A DNA stretch of 32,169 nucleotides from a virus: the IMG/VR virus record IMGVR_UViG_3300034190_000777, positions 1-32,169 of that record. The stretch is one strand, 5' to 3'. The translations under genes and the position numbers were made by a program. Positions 1-7,569 of this stretch are shown here, piece after piece. The notes under the pieces are model-generated. The model was not told the DNA's origin and did no database searches. It saw only the letters and a program-made list of their open reading frames with translations. The stretch's first letter is position 1. Every line of letters starts with the position of its first letter.

Positions 1-305
1 TAGTCGTAACGCCAGAGATACTTCATGCAGTTGCCCTTGAGGTAACCCTTAAAGGCTACGCTGGACATTGATTCTTCGATAGCTTCGATGCACTCAATAA
101 TACCAGCGTTATAGTGGTGAGGGTGATTAACTACATCTTCTTCTTCTTCTTCTTCTTCTTCATATACAGGTCTTTCTAAGTCTTTCAATCGCTGCTCTTC
201 ATCAGCAAGTTCTATGTACTTGTCAAGCAGTGTTGGGCTTAAGTTTCCAGCGACTTTTCCAGCGGCTCGATCCCAGTCAAACCGTGTTGCGTCATTAATA
301 CTCAT
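1..305 (-). CDS. DUF3310-like phage protein, truncated by the left window edge
   Basis: An ATG at 303-305 opens a frame that runs off the window after 101 codons without a stop, so this is the N-terminal part only. The end of the visible product (HPHHYNAGIIECIEAI ... FKGYLKGNCMKYLWRY) matches the conserved core I associate with DUF3310, a small protein common in phages and of unknown biochemical function. Before that core lies a run of eight glutamates (roughly residues 49-56) encoded by a pure trinucleotide repeat. The start is supported by AGAGG nine bases upstream, and the gene overlaps its upstream neighbour by 11 bases. It closes the visible part of the leftward replication operon. The family call is from recognition of the motif; the function is unknown. 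Confidence 0.8.
   Translation of the reverse strand, partial: MSINDATRFDWDRAAGKVAGNLSPTLLDKYIELADEEQRLKDLERPVYEEEEEEEEDVVNHPHHYNAGIIECIEAIEESMSSVAFKGYLKGNCMKYLWRYD
137..160. repeat. (CTT)8 trinucleotide microsatellite
   Basis: Eight exact CTT units lie in tandem, read on the minus strand as GAA codons. They encode the Glu8 stretch between the N-terminal part and the conserved core of the DUF3310-like protein. Each gain or loss of a unit would keep the reading frame. Confidence 0.95.
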
Positions 306-459
306 CTTCGAAATCCTCTACTAATTCGTTAAACCTATCGTTAATTCTATCGCTGAACAAGTCTACTAACTCTTCTGAGGTTACTTCTAGTATCTCTATG
401 AGTGTTATCTCGTCTATCAGCTTCATTCTTCCTAGTAAATCATAATATGTGAGAGCCAT
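295..459 (-). CDS. 54-aa acidic phage protein of unknown function
   Basis: This 54-codon frame starts at ATG 457-459, with GGAG six bases upstream lying inside the end of the phosphoesterase gene, one base after that gene's stop. The product begins MALTYYDLLGRMKLID, is rich in Asp/Glu toward the C-terminus and contains the phrase EVTSEELVDLFSDRI. Small proteins with the pattern 'DLL.R...IDE.TL.E.L...SE.LV..F' are familiar from podovirus replication regions, but no function is known to me. It overlaps the next gene by 11 bases. Strand, ribosome site and tight packing make it a likely real gene. Confidence 0.75.
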   Translation of the reverse strand: MALTYYDLLGRMKLIDEITLIEILEVTSEELVDLFSDRINDRFNELVEDFEDEY

Positions 460-460
460 C

Positions 461-1228
461 TTAGTCTCCGTACTTATCTCTCAAGTAGTTTATACTAACT
501 GGTAGTTCGTCGCAACCACCGTTAGCAACTTCATTCAACATCCAGATACCTGACCAGCTACCGTTAGTCTGTGGTGTTAGGTAATCTTCGTCGTGTTGGT
601 AGTAGATGCCTGCAAACAACCCTAGCATGTTAGTACCGTCTGCTTTACGTGCATAGGCGATGTCTCTGTCCTGTACGTGGCCCATAATGCAGCTCATGTA
701 CTTCTTCTGCAACATCAGCTTAGCAGAGCTTACAGGCCGTCCCATAACGCCACTGGTGAAGTAGTGTGCGTAGGCTATTTCGTCAATGATCACAGGCTCC
801 AGGAATGGATAAACTTCCCAGCCAAACTCTTCTAACTTAAAATCTTTAAAGCCAATCAAACCTTCTAGCTTTGGGTCAGCGTTAACAGCTCTCTCGATGC
901 GGTTCTCGTGATTACCAAGAGTGAACACCATGCGAGGATTCCAGCGCTTGTCTTTGTTACGGATCAGACGCTGCTGCTCTTCCTTGATAGGCTCCATGAA
1001 TGCTTCCATGCCTGCGATACCAGCGGCGATGTCGTTGGTATAGCGTCTGCCTTCAAAGCTGCGTGTACCTACGTCATAGCTGCTCAGTGACGGCATGTCC
1101 CAGTGGTCGCCAATGTGGATGATAACGTCTGGCTTCTTATCCGCTGCGTACTGACCAGCCCAACGTAGATGCTCAATAGGGTGATCTGGTTTAACCTGTG
1201 TGTCTGGTATTACTAGATGCTTAGTCAT
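461..1228 (-). CDS. calcineurin-like metallophosphoesterase
   Basis: The 255-aa product has the ordered metal-binding motifs of the calcineurin-like phosphoesterase superfamily: D9 (in PDTQ, with Gln11 where many members have His), GDHWD at 40-44, GNHE at 105-108, H155, and GHVQD at 183-187. Members hydrolyse phosphomono- or phosphodiesters using two metal ions. Phage versions next to exonuclease and polymerase genes are usually suspected of acting on nucleic acids or nucleotides, but the substrate cannot be read from sequence. The start overlaps the stop of the HNH gene by four bases (ATGA). The Gln replacing the first metal-ligand His is a small deviation also seen in phage homologues. Confidence 0.88.
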   Translation of the reverse strand: MTKHLVIPDTQVKPDHPIEHLRWAGQYAADKKPDVIIHIGDHWDMPSLSSYDVGTRSFEGRRYTNDIAAGIAGMEAFMEPIKEEQQRLIRNKDKRWNPRMVFTLGNHENRIERAVNADPKLEGLIGFKDFKLEEFGWEVYPFLEPVIIDEIAYAHYFTSGVMGRPVSSAKLMLQKKYMSCIMGHVQDRDIAYARKADGTNMLGLFAGIYYQHDEDYLTPQTNGSWSGIWMLNEVANGGCDELPVSINYLRDKYGD

Positions 1229-1725
1229 TGTTGATCTCCGTGGTGAGCGTAGTCGCCATGTAGCTCTTCTCGTGCTGCTCGAACTACTTCAGCAGCCTCT
1301 TCTAAATTGTCAAAACTACCTAAGTGAATTCTTTTGCTTTCTAGTCTGATAGCGGCTTTCCACTTATTTGTGAGTTTACACCAACTGACTCCTTTATGAC
1401 CGCTAGTGTTGTTCTTATTTAGTTTCCTGTTGTGTTGATTCTGATTTACAGTAACAGGTCGTAGATTTTCTATACGGTTGTCTGCCCTATCTCCATTAAT
1501 GTGATCTAGTGTTTTAGGTAAGTATCCTTTGTGCAGTAAAAAAACAACCCTGTGTGCTAAATAACTTTTGTTGTTGATCCTCACTTGTCTGTAGCCGTCC
1601 TTTGTCGCACAACCTACAACAGCTCCGTTTGTTATTCCCCTTCTTTTTACTTTCCAAATCAAATCACCAGTTTCTTTATTGTAGTCAAACAATTCTTTCA
1701 ATAAATCTACAGTTAAATCTCTCAT
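1225..1725 (-). CDS. free-standing HNH homing-type endonuclease with AP2 DNA-binding domain
   Basis: The 166-aa product has an HNH core at about 55-100 (AHRVVFLLHKG ... LDHINGDRADNRIENLR, with H75, N83 and N87 as likely catalytic and structural residues). An AP2-like DNA-binding module follows at about 108-151 (SGHKGVSW ... HLGSFDNLEEAAE). This architecture is typical of selfish free-standing endonucleases that spread between phage genomes. It is joined to both neighbours by 4-base ATGA overlaps, so insertion has not separated the replication operon and translation is probably coupled. By eye its DNA is more A/T-rich than the phosphoesterase next door, which fits recent arrival. The domain call is firm; mobility is inferred. 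Confidence 0.88.
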   Translation of the reverse strand: MRDLTVDLLKELFDYNKETGDLIWKVKRRGITNGAVVGCATKDGYRQVRINNKSYLAHRVVFLLHKGYLPKTLDHINGDRADNRIENLRPVTVNQNQHNRKLNKNNTSGHKGVSWCKLTNKWKAAIRLESKRIHLGSFDNLEEAAEVVRAAREELHGDYAHHGDQQ

Positions 1726-2147
1726 TTCTTTCGCCTCTTGCGCTCTACTGCTGTCTTCTCAGCATGGCACTTGTAACACAACACTTGATAGCCTGACGCT
1801 TCTAGGAACATTCTGCTTATGTAGGTGTTCCAATCTACGAAGCCGACTTCAGGGTTAACTACTGGATCTATATGATCAACTGCTGCGTTGTTACGTTTAC
1901 GAGTTCGTCCTTCTAGCGGCGGTAGTGTGGCTGGTCCAATCTTATTGCAGTTAGCACATTGGTATTTACCACGTTCTACCCAAGCTGTCTTCTTAGCATC
2001 GTGCTTAACGCCCCATTTACCGTGAGCGCCTCGCAGTGCTGAGATGATGAAAGACTTAAACCTCGCCTCTGTCCATCTTCCGTTATTTCTCACCTTTGAA
2101 ACTCCATATCTCGCCATCGTAGCGTCTAAGCCAGAGCATCCTAGCAT
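1722..2147 (-). CDS. zinc-binding HNH endonuclease (endonuclease VII/HNH-like)
   Basis: The product (141 aa from this start) carries CxxC at 64-67, DHIDPVV at 91-97 and CYKCH at 124-128: a zinc-stabilised HNH fold of the kind found beside exonuclease genes in podoviruses. Such enzymes cleave DNA and may resolve branched replication or recombination intermediates, the job done by gp3 in T7. That role is inferred from context only. The listed start overlaps the exonuclease gene by 65 bases. ATG at 2115-2117 would give 131 aa and a shorter overlap; neither start has a clear Shine-Dalgarno sequence. The stop overlaps the next start by four bases. The basic tail ERKRRKK is consistent with DNA binding. 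Confidence 0.8.
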   Translation of the reverse strand: MLGCSGLDATMARYGVSKVRNNGRWTEARFKSFIISALRGAHGKWGVKHDAKKTAWVERGKYQCANCNKIGPATLPPLEGRTRKRNNAAVDHIDPVVNPEVGFVDWNTYISRMFLEASGYQVLCYKCHAEKTAVERKRRKK

Positions 2148-2772
2148 TCTCTATCACTCTGTCTTCGTCTCCGTCATACAACTCTACGCACTTGCTGTAG
2201 TAGTCCTGCTCAGTAACACAGTCCACTAACAGTTTAGCTGACTTCTTCTCACCGATGCCGTAGATGCCTATGATGTTATCAATGCGATCACCCATCAGTA
2301 TCTGGCGGTAGAAGAACAGCATACCTTCTTCTTCAGTTACGTAGTAACGCTTCTTCTTTACAAAGTTATAGTGCCATCCTGGAATCTGATCAAAGTCTTT
2401 ATCCAGAGAAACCATAATAGTTTTGTCACCGTGCTTCGTTCCTGCAATGGCGATAGCATCATCTGCTTCTTCGCCTTCGGTGACAACAGCAGCCCAGTTG
2501 TCGATAAGGTGGTCTCTTAGTACCTGAATATGTACTGGCTTTTTCTTATCTTTTCTGTTGCCTTTGTAGATGGCGGTAGTGGCATATTCTGTCCTGAAAT
2601 TGCCACGACCAGTTAGATACAGAACATAGTGTGAGGTTTCTTTATCAGCACTGAGCTGACCTAGGATGTCTTCAATTAAATCGTCCATCTTGTTGATGGC
2701 ATCGCTCTCAGACTTCTCATTACACGACCAGCCTACACGGTAGACCAGAATGTCTGCATCAATTAAAATCAC
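2083..2772 (-). CDS. 5'-3' exonuclease, FEN/T7 gp6 family
   Basis: The 229-aa product has the metal-ligand pattern of flap-endonuclease-type 5' nucleases: D5/D7 in LIDADILVY, EGEEADDAIA at 99-108, SLDKDFDQIPG at 122-132, and a helix-three-turn-helix stretch GDRIDNIIGIYGIGEKKSAK at 161-180. In T7 the equivalent gp6 removes RNA primers and degrades host DNA. The gene sits directly after SSB (ATGA overlap at 2769-2772) and before the HNH nuclease, the usual replication-repair cluster. The length is somewhat below T7 gp6 (about 300 aa) but the catalytic core is complete. Confidence 0.9.
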   Translation of the reverse strand: MILIDADILVYRVGWSCNEKSESDAINKMDDLIEDILGQLSADKETSHYVLYLTGRGNFRTEYATTAIYKGNRKDKKKPVHIQVLRDHLIDNWAAVVTEGEEADDAIAIAGTKHGDKTIMVSLDKDFDQIPGWHYNFVKKKRYYVTEEEGMLFFYRQILMGDRIDNIIGIYGIGEKKSAKLLVDCVTEQDYYSKCVELYDGDEDRVIENARMLWLRRYDGEIWSFKGEK

Positions 2773-3185
2773 AAAGCTTCGTCCATGTTAACTTCGATAG
2801 CTTCTACTTCACCACCGCTGTACGGAATCAAATCTGTCACTACTAGCTTTAGAAGTGTAGGACTGCGACCTGCTTGTCCCGCTGGTGATTTCCAGTCATA
2901 GGTGCTGATTACTGCTTTAGCCTTAGAGCCGTTGCCTATCAGGATGCCTTTAATCTCAGCACCGTCTGTGTCGTAGATGCGGATAGGGTGGCTAGATTTA
3001 CAGGTAATGAAGCTGCCCTGACCGTCTTTGCTGCGTACATTCAAGCCTTGCATCTCAAGAGCTTCTACTGCTGCTTTAGACAATTGAGCTAGATCTACTT
3101 GAAATTTACCTGACATACGGTTCACTTCGTTAAGGTTAGACCACATCATGTCTGCGTTTACTGTTACTGGTTTTGCTTCGTTCAT
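2769..3185 (-). CDS. probable single-stranded DNA-binding protein (gp2.5-like)
   Basis: The 138-aa product lies between polymerase and exonuclease and ends in an acidic tail with Glu/Asp spaced through the last dozen residues (EVEAIEVNMDEAL), as in T7 gp2.5-type SSBs where this tail recruits polymerase and helicase. The middle (GKFQVDLAQLSKAAVEAL ... FITCKSSHPIRIYD ... IGNGSKAKAVISTYDWKSPAG) resembles conserved blocks of phage proteins annotated as DNA-binding, with beta-rich segments that would fit an OB fold. AAAGGTG six to seven bases before the ATG supports this start. It is the first gene after the promoter at 3250-3279. The SSB role rests on position, tail and general likeness rather than on a diagnostic motif. 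Confidence 0.65.
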   Translation of the reverse strand: MNEAKPVTVNADMMWSNLNEVNRMSGKFQVDLAQLSKAAVEALEMQGLNVRSKDGQGSFITCKSSHPIRIYDTDGAEIKGILIGNGSKAKAVISTYDWKSPAGQAGRSPTLLKLVVTDLIPYSGGEVEAIEVNMDEAL

Positions 3186-3249
3186 GCTATCACCTTTGAT
3201 TGAAATATTGCGTTTACTTGCTGTTTTAGATCACAACTGATCTATGTAT

Positions 3250-3279
3250 ATTATACCATTTTTAATATGGTTTTGTCAA
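3250..3279 (-). promoter_or_regulatory. sigma70-type promoter for the SSB-exonuclease operon
   Basis: On the minus strand TTGACA (3279-3274) is followed after 18 bases by TATAAT (3255-3250), with TG one base before the -10 element (extended -10). Both hexamers are perfect consensus. Transcription would begin near 3243 and reach the SSB start at 3185 with a leader of about 58 bases. The -35 element contains the TGA stop codon of the polymerase gene (3276-3278). Confidence 0.85.
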
Positions 3280-4919
3280 TGAGTTTCAGCCCAATTGTTT
3301 CCTATTTTATACTCACCATCTAGAGGGCAGCGTAGCTCCAACACATCGCCTGCATCTCTGATGGCTTTGACTGCTGCTTTGCCTACAGTGTGTGCAAAGA
3401 ACTCTGGTACTTCTATCTGGAACTCGTCGTGCACGTTAGCTACTAACTTGTACGGTATCCTGTACGTGTCTAACGCGTGTACTAATAACACCAGTGCCTG
3501 TTTCATTGCGACAGCACCAGCTCCTTGTAACAATGTGTTTAATGCTGCGTGCTCGCTTCTCACTCGTAAGCGTCTGCCGTCTAACGAGGGCAATGTACCG
3601 CTACTGGCGAATTTTGCTACACGCTTTTTAAGATTGTCTAGTGCTGGTGTGTTACGAAGGAAAGAGTTTATTAGCTTCTCACCTTCCTTATAACCACCCC
3701 CGACTATTTGACCTATCTTTGCTGCTCCTGCACCATACAGGAAAGCATAGATGAATGTCTTAGCCTGATTACGGTCAGTTAGTCCTGCTGCTTTCATGTT
3801 AGCTGTGTGAATGTCACCGCTCAGTATCTCGTTGGTGTAGTTCTCATCACGCATGTAATGTGCCAGCATACGTAGCTCTAAACCACTGGCATCAATACCG
3901 ACTAGTTTGCTGCCTTCAGGCACAGTCCAGAAAGATCTACATTCTGTACCGTATGGTGCTGACACTGACGGCACCTGAGCCATGTTAGGGCTGTGATGCG
4001 TCATACGTCCTGTCACTGCACCGTTGGTAATCACTCTACCGTGGACCCTGCCGTCCTTCTGAAAGGATAACCAAGAATCTATCTGTGCGGTGCGCTTTTG
4101 AAGCATTAGATACTCGTAGATCATCTTAGCTTCTGGTATGTCGATACCTTCCAAGACCTTCTCGTTAACAATGATAGCGCCCTTGTCTGTTTTTTTCTTA
4201 AACTTTACACCTACGCTCTGAAGCCTCTCAGCTATTTGCTTGCGAGATCCTACGTTAAACACTGTTACCTTATCCTTTAGGCGTTTTCCTGTCTTCTCGC
4301 TCCAACGCTCCTCGATTATTGGTAGGAACACTTTCTGTAGGTCTGCTGTTATCTGTAGCATCTTCCAGTTCAGTTCTACCCAGAGCGAGCTGGCTTGTTC
4401 TACGTTGAGCATGAAGCCGTTTCGTTCCTGCTGCGCCGTAATGATAGACACCTGTTTTTCTAAATCTACGCATTGTTCGCTGAATCCCTCGTTTTTAAGG
4501 CATTTGGTTATGTTTTTGTAAAGCTTAGTGGTGAGTGCTACGTCTTGTTTGCAATACTCTATCATCTCGTCTGACAAGCCACCGTCATAATCGCTAAAGT
4601 CAATCTTAGGATCTCCAAAACGCTCACCCCAAGAAGCTAAACTGTGACCGCCTTCCAGCGAGGGATTGTACAGTCTACTGAGCACTAGGGTATCCAATTG
4701 CTTGTTATTTGGCACACATAGTTTCCACACCTTGTCAAGAACTGGCGCGTCGAAGCCTGTTATGTTGTGACCAATCACGCCTACAGCATCACGAAGAAGA
4801 GGTTCCAGAGTCTCTGCTGTAGTGTGTACAGCCATATTCCCTGTATGTACTTCTTCAGTTACTACGCACCAAATCGTATCGTGCTTAGTGTTGGTTTCTA
4901 TATCTAGTGTAATCAACAT
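3276..4919 (-). CDS. family A DNA polymerase (T7-like) with 3'-5' exonuclease domain
   Basis: The 547-aa product has an N-terminal proofreading exonuclease (D6/E8 in LDIETN, D57 in HNITGFDAP, Y122-D126 in YCKQD). The polymerase domain has motif A DASGLELR (D343), motif B RNQAKTFIYAFLYG (R383, K387, Y391, Y395) and motif C VHDEF (H497-E499). Motif B closely follows T7 gp5, and Y391 aligns with E. coli Phe762 / T7 Tyr526. The span from the last exonuclease Asp (126) to motif A (343) is 217 residues against about 301 in T7. It therefore seems to lack the roughly 76-residue thioredoxin-binding insertion. The chain is complete, from ATG to TGA, and the stop is fused to the next promoter. Confidence 0.95.
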   Translation of the reverse strand: MLITLDIETNTKHDTIWCVVTEEVHTGNMAVHTTAETLEPLLRDAVGVIGHNITGFDAPVLDKVWKLCVPNNKQLDTLVLSRLYNPSLEGGHSLASWGERFGDPKIDFSDYDGGLSDEMIEYCKQDVALTTKLYKNITKCLKNEGFSEQCVDLEKQVSIITAQQERNGFMLNVEQASSLWVELNWKMLQITADLQKVFLPIIEERWSEKTGKRLKDKVTVFNVGSRKQIAERLQSVGVKFKKKTDKGAIIVNEKVLEGIDIPEAKMIYEYLMLQKRTAQIDSWLSFQKDGRVHGRVITNGAVTGRMTHHSPNMAQVPSVSAPYGTECRSFWTVPEGSKLVGIDASGLELRMLAHYMRDENYTNEILSGDIHTANMKAAGLTDRNQAKTFIYAFLYGAGAAKIGQIVGGGYKEGEKLINSFLRNTPALDNLKKRVAKFASSGTLPSLDGRRLRVRSEHAALNTLLQGAGAVAMKQALVLLVHALDTYRIPYKLVANVHDEFQIEVPEFFAHTVGKAAVKAIRDAGDVLELRCPLDGEYKIGNNWAETH

Positions 4920-5002
4920 AATACTGACTCGCTTTAGTTTCTTTGTTGCTGTGTTTGTCGTAAGGGTTAGTATATTTTATTTGAGCTTTACACTCTTGTA
5001 GG

Positions 5003-5212
5003 TCAATTACCCAGCTTCCAATCTTGCTCATATTCTTGGCTCTCCAGTATGTTATCTGATTCAGACCGCAGGTCTTCTCTGTCGATCGTGTTTATTTCAT
5101 TGTCGGTGTAAAAGTAGCAACCATTGCACATATCTAAATAATCACCACTTTGTACTGACTTTCTAGTAGATTCAAAATCCGTTAATGCCTTATTACACGC
5201 TAAACATCTCAT
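5003..5212 (-). CDS. small zinc-ribbon protein of the replication operon
   Basis: The 69-aa product has an N-terminal CLAC pair (C3, C6) and a CNGC pair (C29, C32), a probable single zinc ribbon, followed by an acidic C-terminal half. The phrase MRCLACNKALTDFESTRKS is familiar from small proteins near primase-helicase genes of podoviruses, where no activity has been shown to my knowledge. The ATG overlaps the primase-helicase stop by one base (TAATG), so it is probably made by translational coupling. An 83-base non-coding gap follows before the polymerase start. A helper role in replication is possible from position only. Confidence 0.75.
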   Translation of the reverse strand: MRCLACNKALTDFESTRKSVQSGDYLDMCNGCYFYTDNEINTIDREDLRSESDNILESQEYEQDWKLGN

Positions 5213-6816
5213 TACAGGGCTTCCTCTCTAATTTCGTTCATTCTACCAGTGTTAGCGTCGAATAACAACCCACCTGCTTTGCCTGTAGTGCCGCAGAAGC
5301 GATTCTTCAACACTCTGACGTTAGTCGTGTTGCGCTCTATAGGGTCATCAGCCTGACCGTTTCGCTCTAGCCCTATCACCATGTCTGATAACTGTGCGAT
5401 GGACGCAGAGCCTCTGAGCTGTGACAGTGAACTGACTGCACCCTCTTCGTGACCTTTACCGTCTGGTCGTTTTAAATGGCTGACCATGAATAGTGTTACG
5501 CCTGTTTCCTGAACCAACATACGTAGCTTTGTGCATATCTCGTCCAGCGCCTTGCGCTCGTCACCGTTACTCTGAGCTGATACGACAATAGAAACATGGT
5601 CTAAGAAGATGTACTTGGTGTCTAACGCCTTAGCCATGTAACGACAGCGGGCAATGATATTATCAACACTGGTGCTACCGAAGTGGTCAAACAGAAACAT
5701 TCTCTGCGTTCCCATAGTGTTTTCGAAGGCTTCCCAGCGTTCTTGTTCAGTGCTTTCTGTGTCTGGCAGGTGTAGCGGCTTATTTGCGGCTAACGACATT
5801 AACGACAATGCTGTCTTTCTGGCGTTCTCCTCCAAGAATAGTAGGCCAATGTTCTCTTCTGAGTTCTTCAGGATGTGCCACACTATCTCTCTAACAAACT
5901 GAGACTTGCCTAGTCCAGATCCTGCTGTGATTGTCACCAGCTCTGCCTCTCTAATGCCGTATGTTAGCTTATTAAGGCTGTCCCACGGGTACATAACTGC
6001 TGACTTCTCTAATGGCTTGTTAACCTCTTCCCAGAGTGCGGCACCGTTAATGATTCCATCGGGCACAAACTTCTCTGCCGCCCAGAATGCCGCGGTAAAG
6101 TCTTTTATATTGTTATCCATTAGGTAATCGTTAGCATCTTTGTACTGTGGCGGGTGCTTCATCACTGCTGACTTACCACCAAACAGCTCTGCTACCTCTC
6201 TGGCTGCTTTCTGGCCCACATCGTCGCTATCAAAACATACGATAATAGCATCGAAGGTGTCTAACCACTCGTAAGCTGCTTTACAATCCTTTAGAGCTGC
6301 GCTAGCGCCGTTACGTACACTAACACAAGGGTATTTGCTGCCTTGCATCTGGTAGCCTGCTGCGGCATCGTACTCACCTTCGAAGATAGTGACATATCTA
6401 CCGCCGCCAGTGAACAATTGCTGTCCAAATAGTGTGGCATCTTTCCAATCTCCTACGGTTGAGAATTGCTTATCTGCCATCCTTACTTTAGCTGCCACGG
6501 GTATGGTATCGCTCTCTGAGCTGTAGTAACTAAAATACGTCTTCTCTGGTGTATCTAAAATGCCGTAAGTCTTGCAAGTTGCCGTTGTTAGTCCTCTAAC
6601 TGGTATTGCAGAATAGCGGCCAGTAGTAAGTAGATTCTCTACTGAATTAAAACTAGGTTTTGCCTTAGGCTCAAAACTCTGAGGAACTTTAATGGCGAAA
6701 TCGCTATCATCTTTCCTGGTGTATTTGCTACAGGAATGGCAGTAGGTACTTGTTTCGTTAACCTGTAGTGCGTCTGAACTGTCGCAATCTGGGCAGGCTT
6801 GGTGTGTTTTATTCAT
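5212..6816 (-). CDS. bifunctional primase-helicase (T7 gp4-like)
   Basis: The 534-aa product begins with a zinc-binding module (C8, C11, C26, C29) and a TOPRIM primase core (FEGEYD at 145-150, CFDSDD at 194-199). A DnaB/RecA-type helicase follows, with Walker A GSGLGKS at 299-305, Walker B FLDH at 404-407, the MVSHLKR motif near 447, and an arginine-finger candidate in KNRFCGTTG near 506. T7 gp4 (566 aa) has the same order of domains, unwinds DNA at the fork and makes primers. The zinc module is present, so primer-template recognition should be intact. Its start overlaps the upstream small gene by four bases (ATGA). Confidence 0.94.
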   Translation of the reverse strand: MNKTHQACPDCDSSDALQVNETSTYCHSCSKYTRKDDSDFAIKVPQSFEPKAKPSFNSVENLLTTGRYSAIPVRGLTTATCKTYGILDTPEKTYFSYYSSESDTIPVAAKVRMADKQFSTVGDWKDATLFGQQLFTGGGRYVTIFEGEYDAAAGYQMQGSKYPCVSVRNGASAALKDCKAAYEWLDTFDAIIVCFDSDDVGQKAAREVAELFGGKSAVMKHPPQYKDANDYLMDNNIKDFTAAFWAAEKFVPDGIINGAALWEEVNKPLEKSAVMYPWDSLNKLTYGIREAELVTITAGSGLGKSQFVREIVWHILKNSEENIGLLFLEENARKTALSLMSLAANKPLHLPDTESTEQERWEAFENTMGTQRMFLFDHFGSTSVDNIIARCRYMAKALDTKYIFLDHVSIVVSAQSNGDERKALDEICTKLRMLVQETGVTLFMVSHLKRPDGKGHEEGAVSSLSQLRGSASIAQLSDMVIGLERNGQADDPIERNTTNVRVLKNRFCGTTGKAGGLLFDANTGRMNEIREEAL

Positions 6817-7022
6817 TCTTCTGTCTCCTCATACGCCCTACCGAACGATATTATCATCAGTGGTAACAATAGGATAGTTCCTTGGAATGGTCTGACTAGC
6901 AACTCTTCTGTGAAGGTGTTGTATAAGTATATTGGCCTAGAATCAACAAACTCTAAATCTAAACCAACCCCGTTACGTAACTCAATACTAAAACTCCTGC
7001 CGAAAATGGTTGTATAAAACAT
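6813..7022 (-). CDS. 69-aa hypothetical protein
   Basis: This small frame ends four bases inside the primase-helicase start and starts at the stop of the next upstream gene (TAATG). The product has a hydrophobic stretch near its C-terminal end (TILLLPLMIISFG, about residues 49-61), long enough for at most a short membrane-touching or buried segment. No family is recognised. A plus-strand frame covers almost the same bases, but strand and stop-start overlaps on both sides favour the minus reading. Confidence 0.6.
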   Translation of the reverse strand: MFYTTIFGRSFSIELRNGVGLDLEFVDSRPIYLYNTFTEELLVRPFQGTILLLPLMIISFGRAYEETEE

Positions 7023-7228
7023 TATTTATCCTCTCTGGTACGTGTAAAAATCATGTCATACTCGTTGCTCTCGTGTATGAAGTCCACTATCTTACCTGAA
7101 CTAATCTGGTAAAACAATGCTGCTTGAGTAACGTCGAAAGTACCGTTGGCAACATCATGCGCTGCCTTCATCACTGCTTGAACCTCTGGCGATAACTCAC
7201 CCCCATTTACCATATATTCTCTAAACAT
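7022..7228 (-). CDS. 68-aa hypothetical protein
   Basis: The product begins MFREYMVNGGELSPEVQAV and contains a stretch (VTQAALFYQISSGKIVDFIHE) that could form a small helix-turn-helix, although I see no diagnostic motif. Its start lies eight bases inside the end of the upstream gene and its stop is shared with the start of the downstream gene (TAATG), so it belongs to a tightly coupled chain of small genes leading to the primase-helicase. An internal start at the second Met would shorten it by five residues. No function is assigned. Confidence 0.6.
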   Translation of the reverse strand: MFREYMVNGGELSPEVQAVMKAAHDVANGTFDVTQAALFYQISSGKIVDFIHESNEYDMIFTRTREDK

Positions 7229-7475
7229 TAACTAGCCTCCTATTAAGCCATTTTGCAGATAGTTTCGCGCTCTCTGTCTCCAGTAGAGGCCATATTATAG
7301 CTCTCTCCGAAGGTCTAATTTCTTTATCGGTAAAGCTCTCTTTATAGTGCATACGACCGTGTAGGGTGCTATGTGGAACCCCAGATATAATAGACAGCTC
7401 TTTTAAGCTGTAGCGGTGCCCCTCTAACAATCGTTTATGTGTCGATTTGTTAACATAAGTATTGATTTTTTGCAT
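7221..7475 (-). CDS. 84-aa protein with a helix-turn-helix-like segment
   Basis: The product contains YSLKELSIISGVPHSTLHGRMH at about residues 22-43. This fits a helix-turn-helix (SLKELSIISGVP as first helix and turn, HSTLHGRM as recognition helix), of the type that binds DNA in small phage regulators. It heads the coupled chain 7475 to 5003, after a 94-base gap without genes (7476-7569). A regulatory role is possible but rests on this one pattern. No wider family is recognised. Confidence 0.6.
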   Translation of the reverse strand: MQKINTYVNKSTHKRLLEGHRYSLKELSIISGVPHSTLHGRMHYKESFTDKEIRPSERAIIWPLLETESAKLSAKWLNRRLVNV

Positions 7476-7569
7476 TGTTTCAGTTTCCGTAGTTTATTTT
7501 AGCCTAAAAATAGTATATAAATGACTATATAGTTCAAAAGCGCAACTTTAAAGCCCTTTCTAATAATCA

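Noticed and set aside
3295-3693. Plus-strand 132-codon frame over the DNA polymerase gene
   Set aside because: It is antisense to conserved polymerase motifs and has no ribosome site or homologous features.
6799-7017. Plus-strand 72-codon frame opposite the 69-aa gene
   Set aside because: It is antisense in a solid minus-strand operon. The minus frame has ATGA and TAATG joints with its neighbours.
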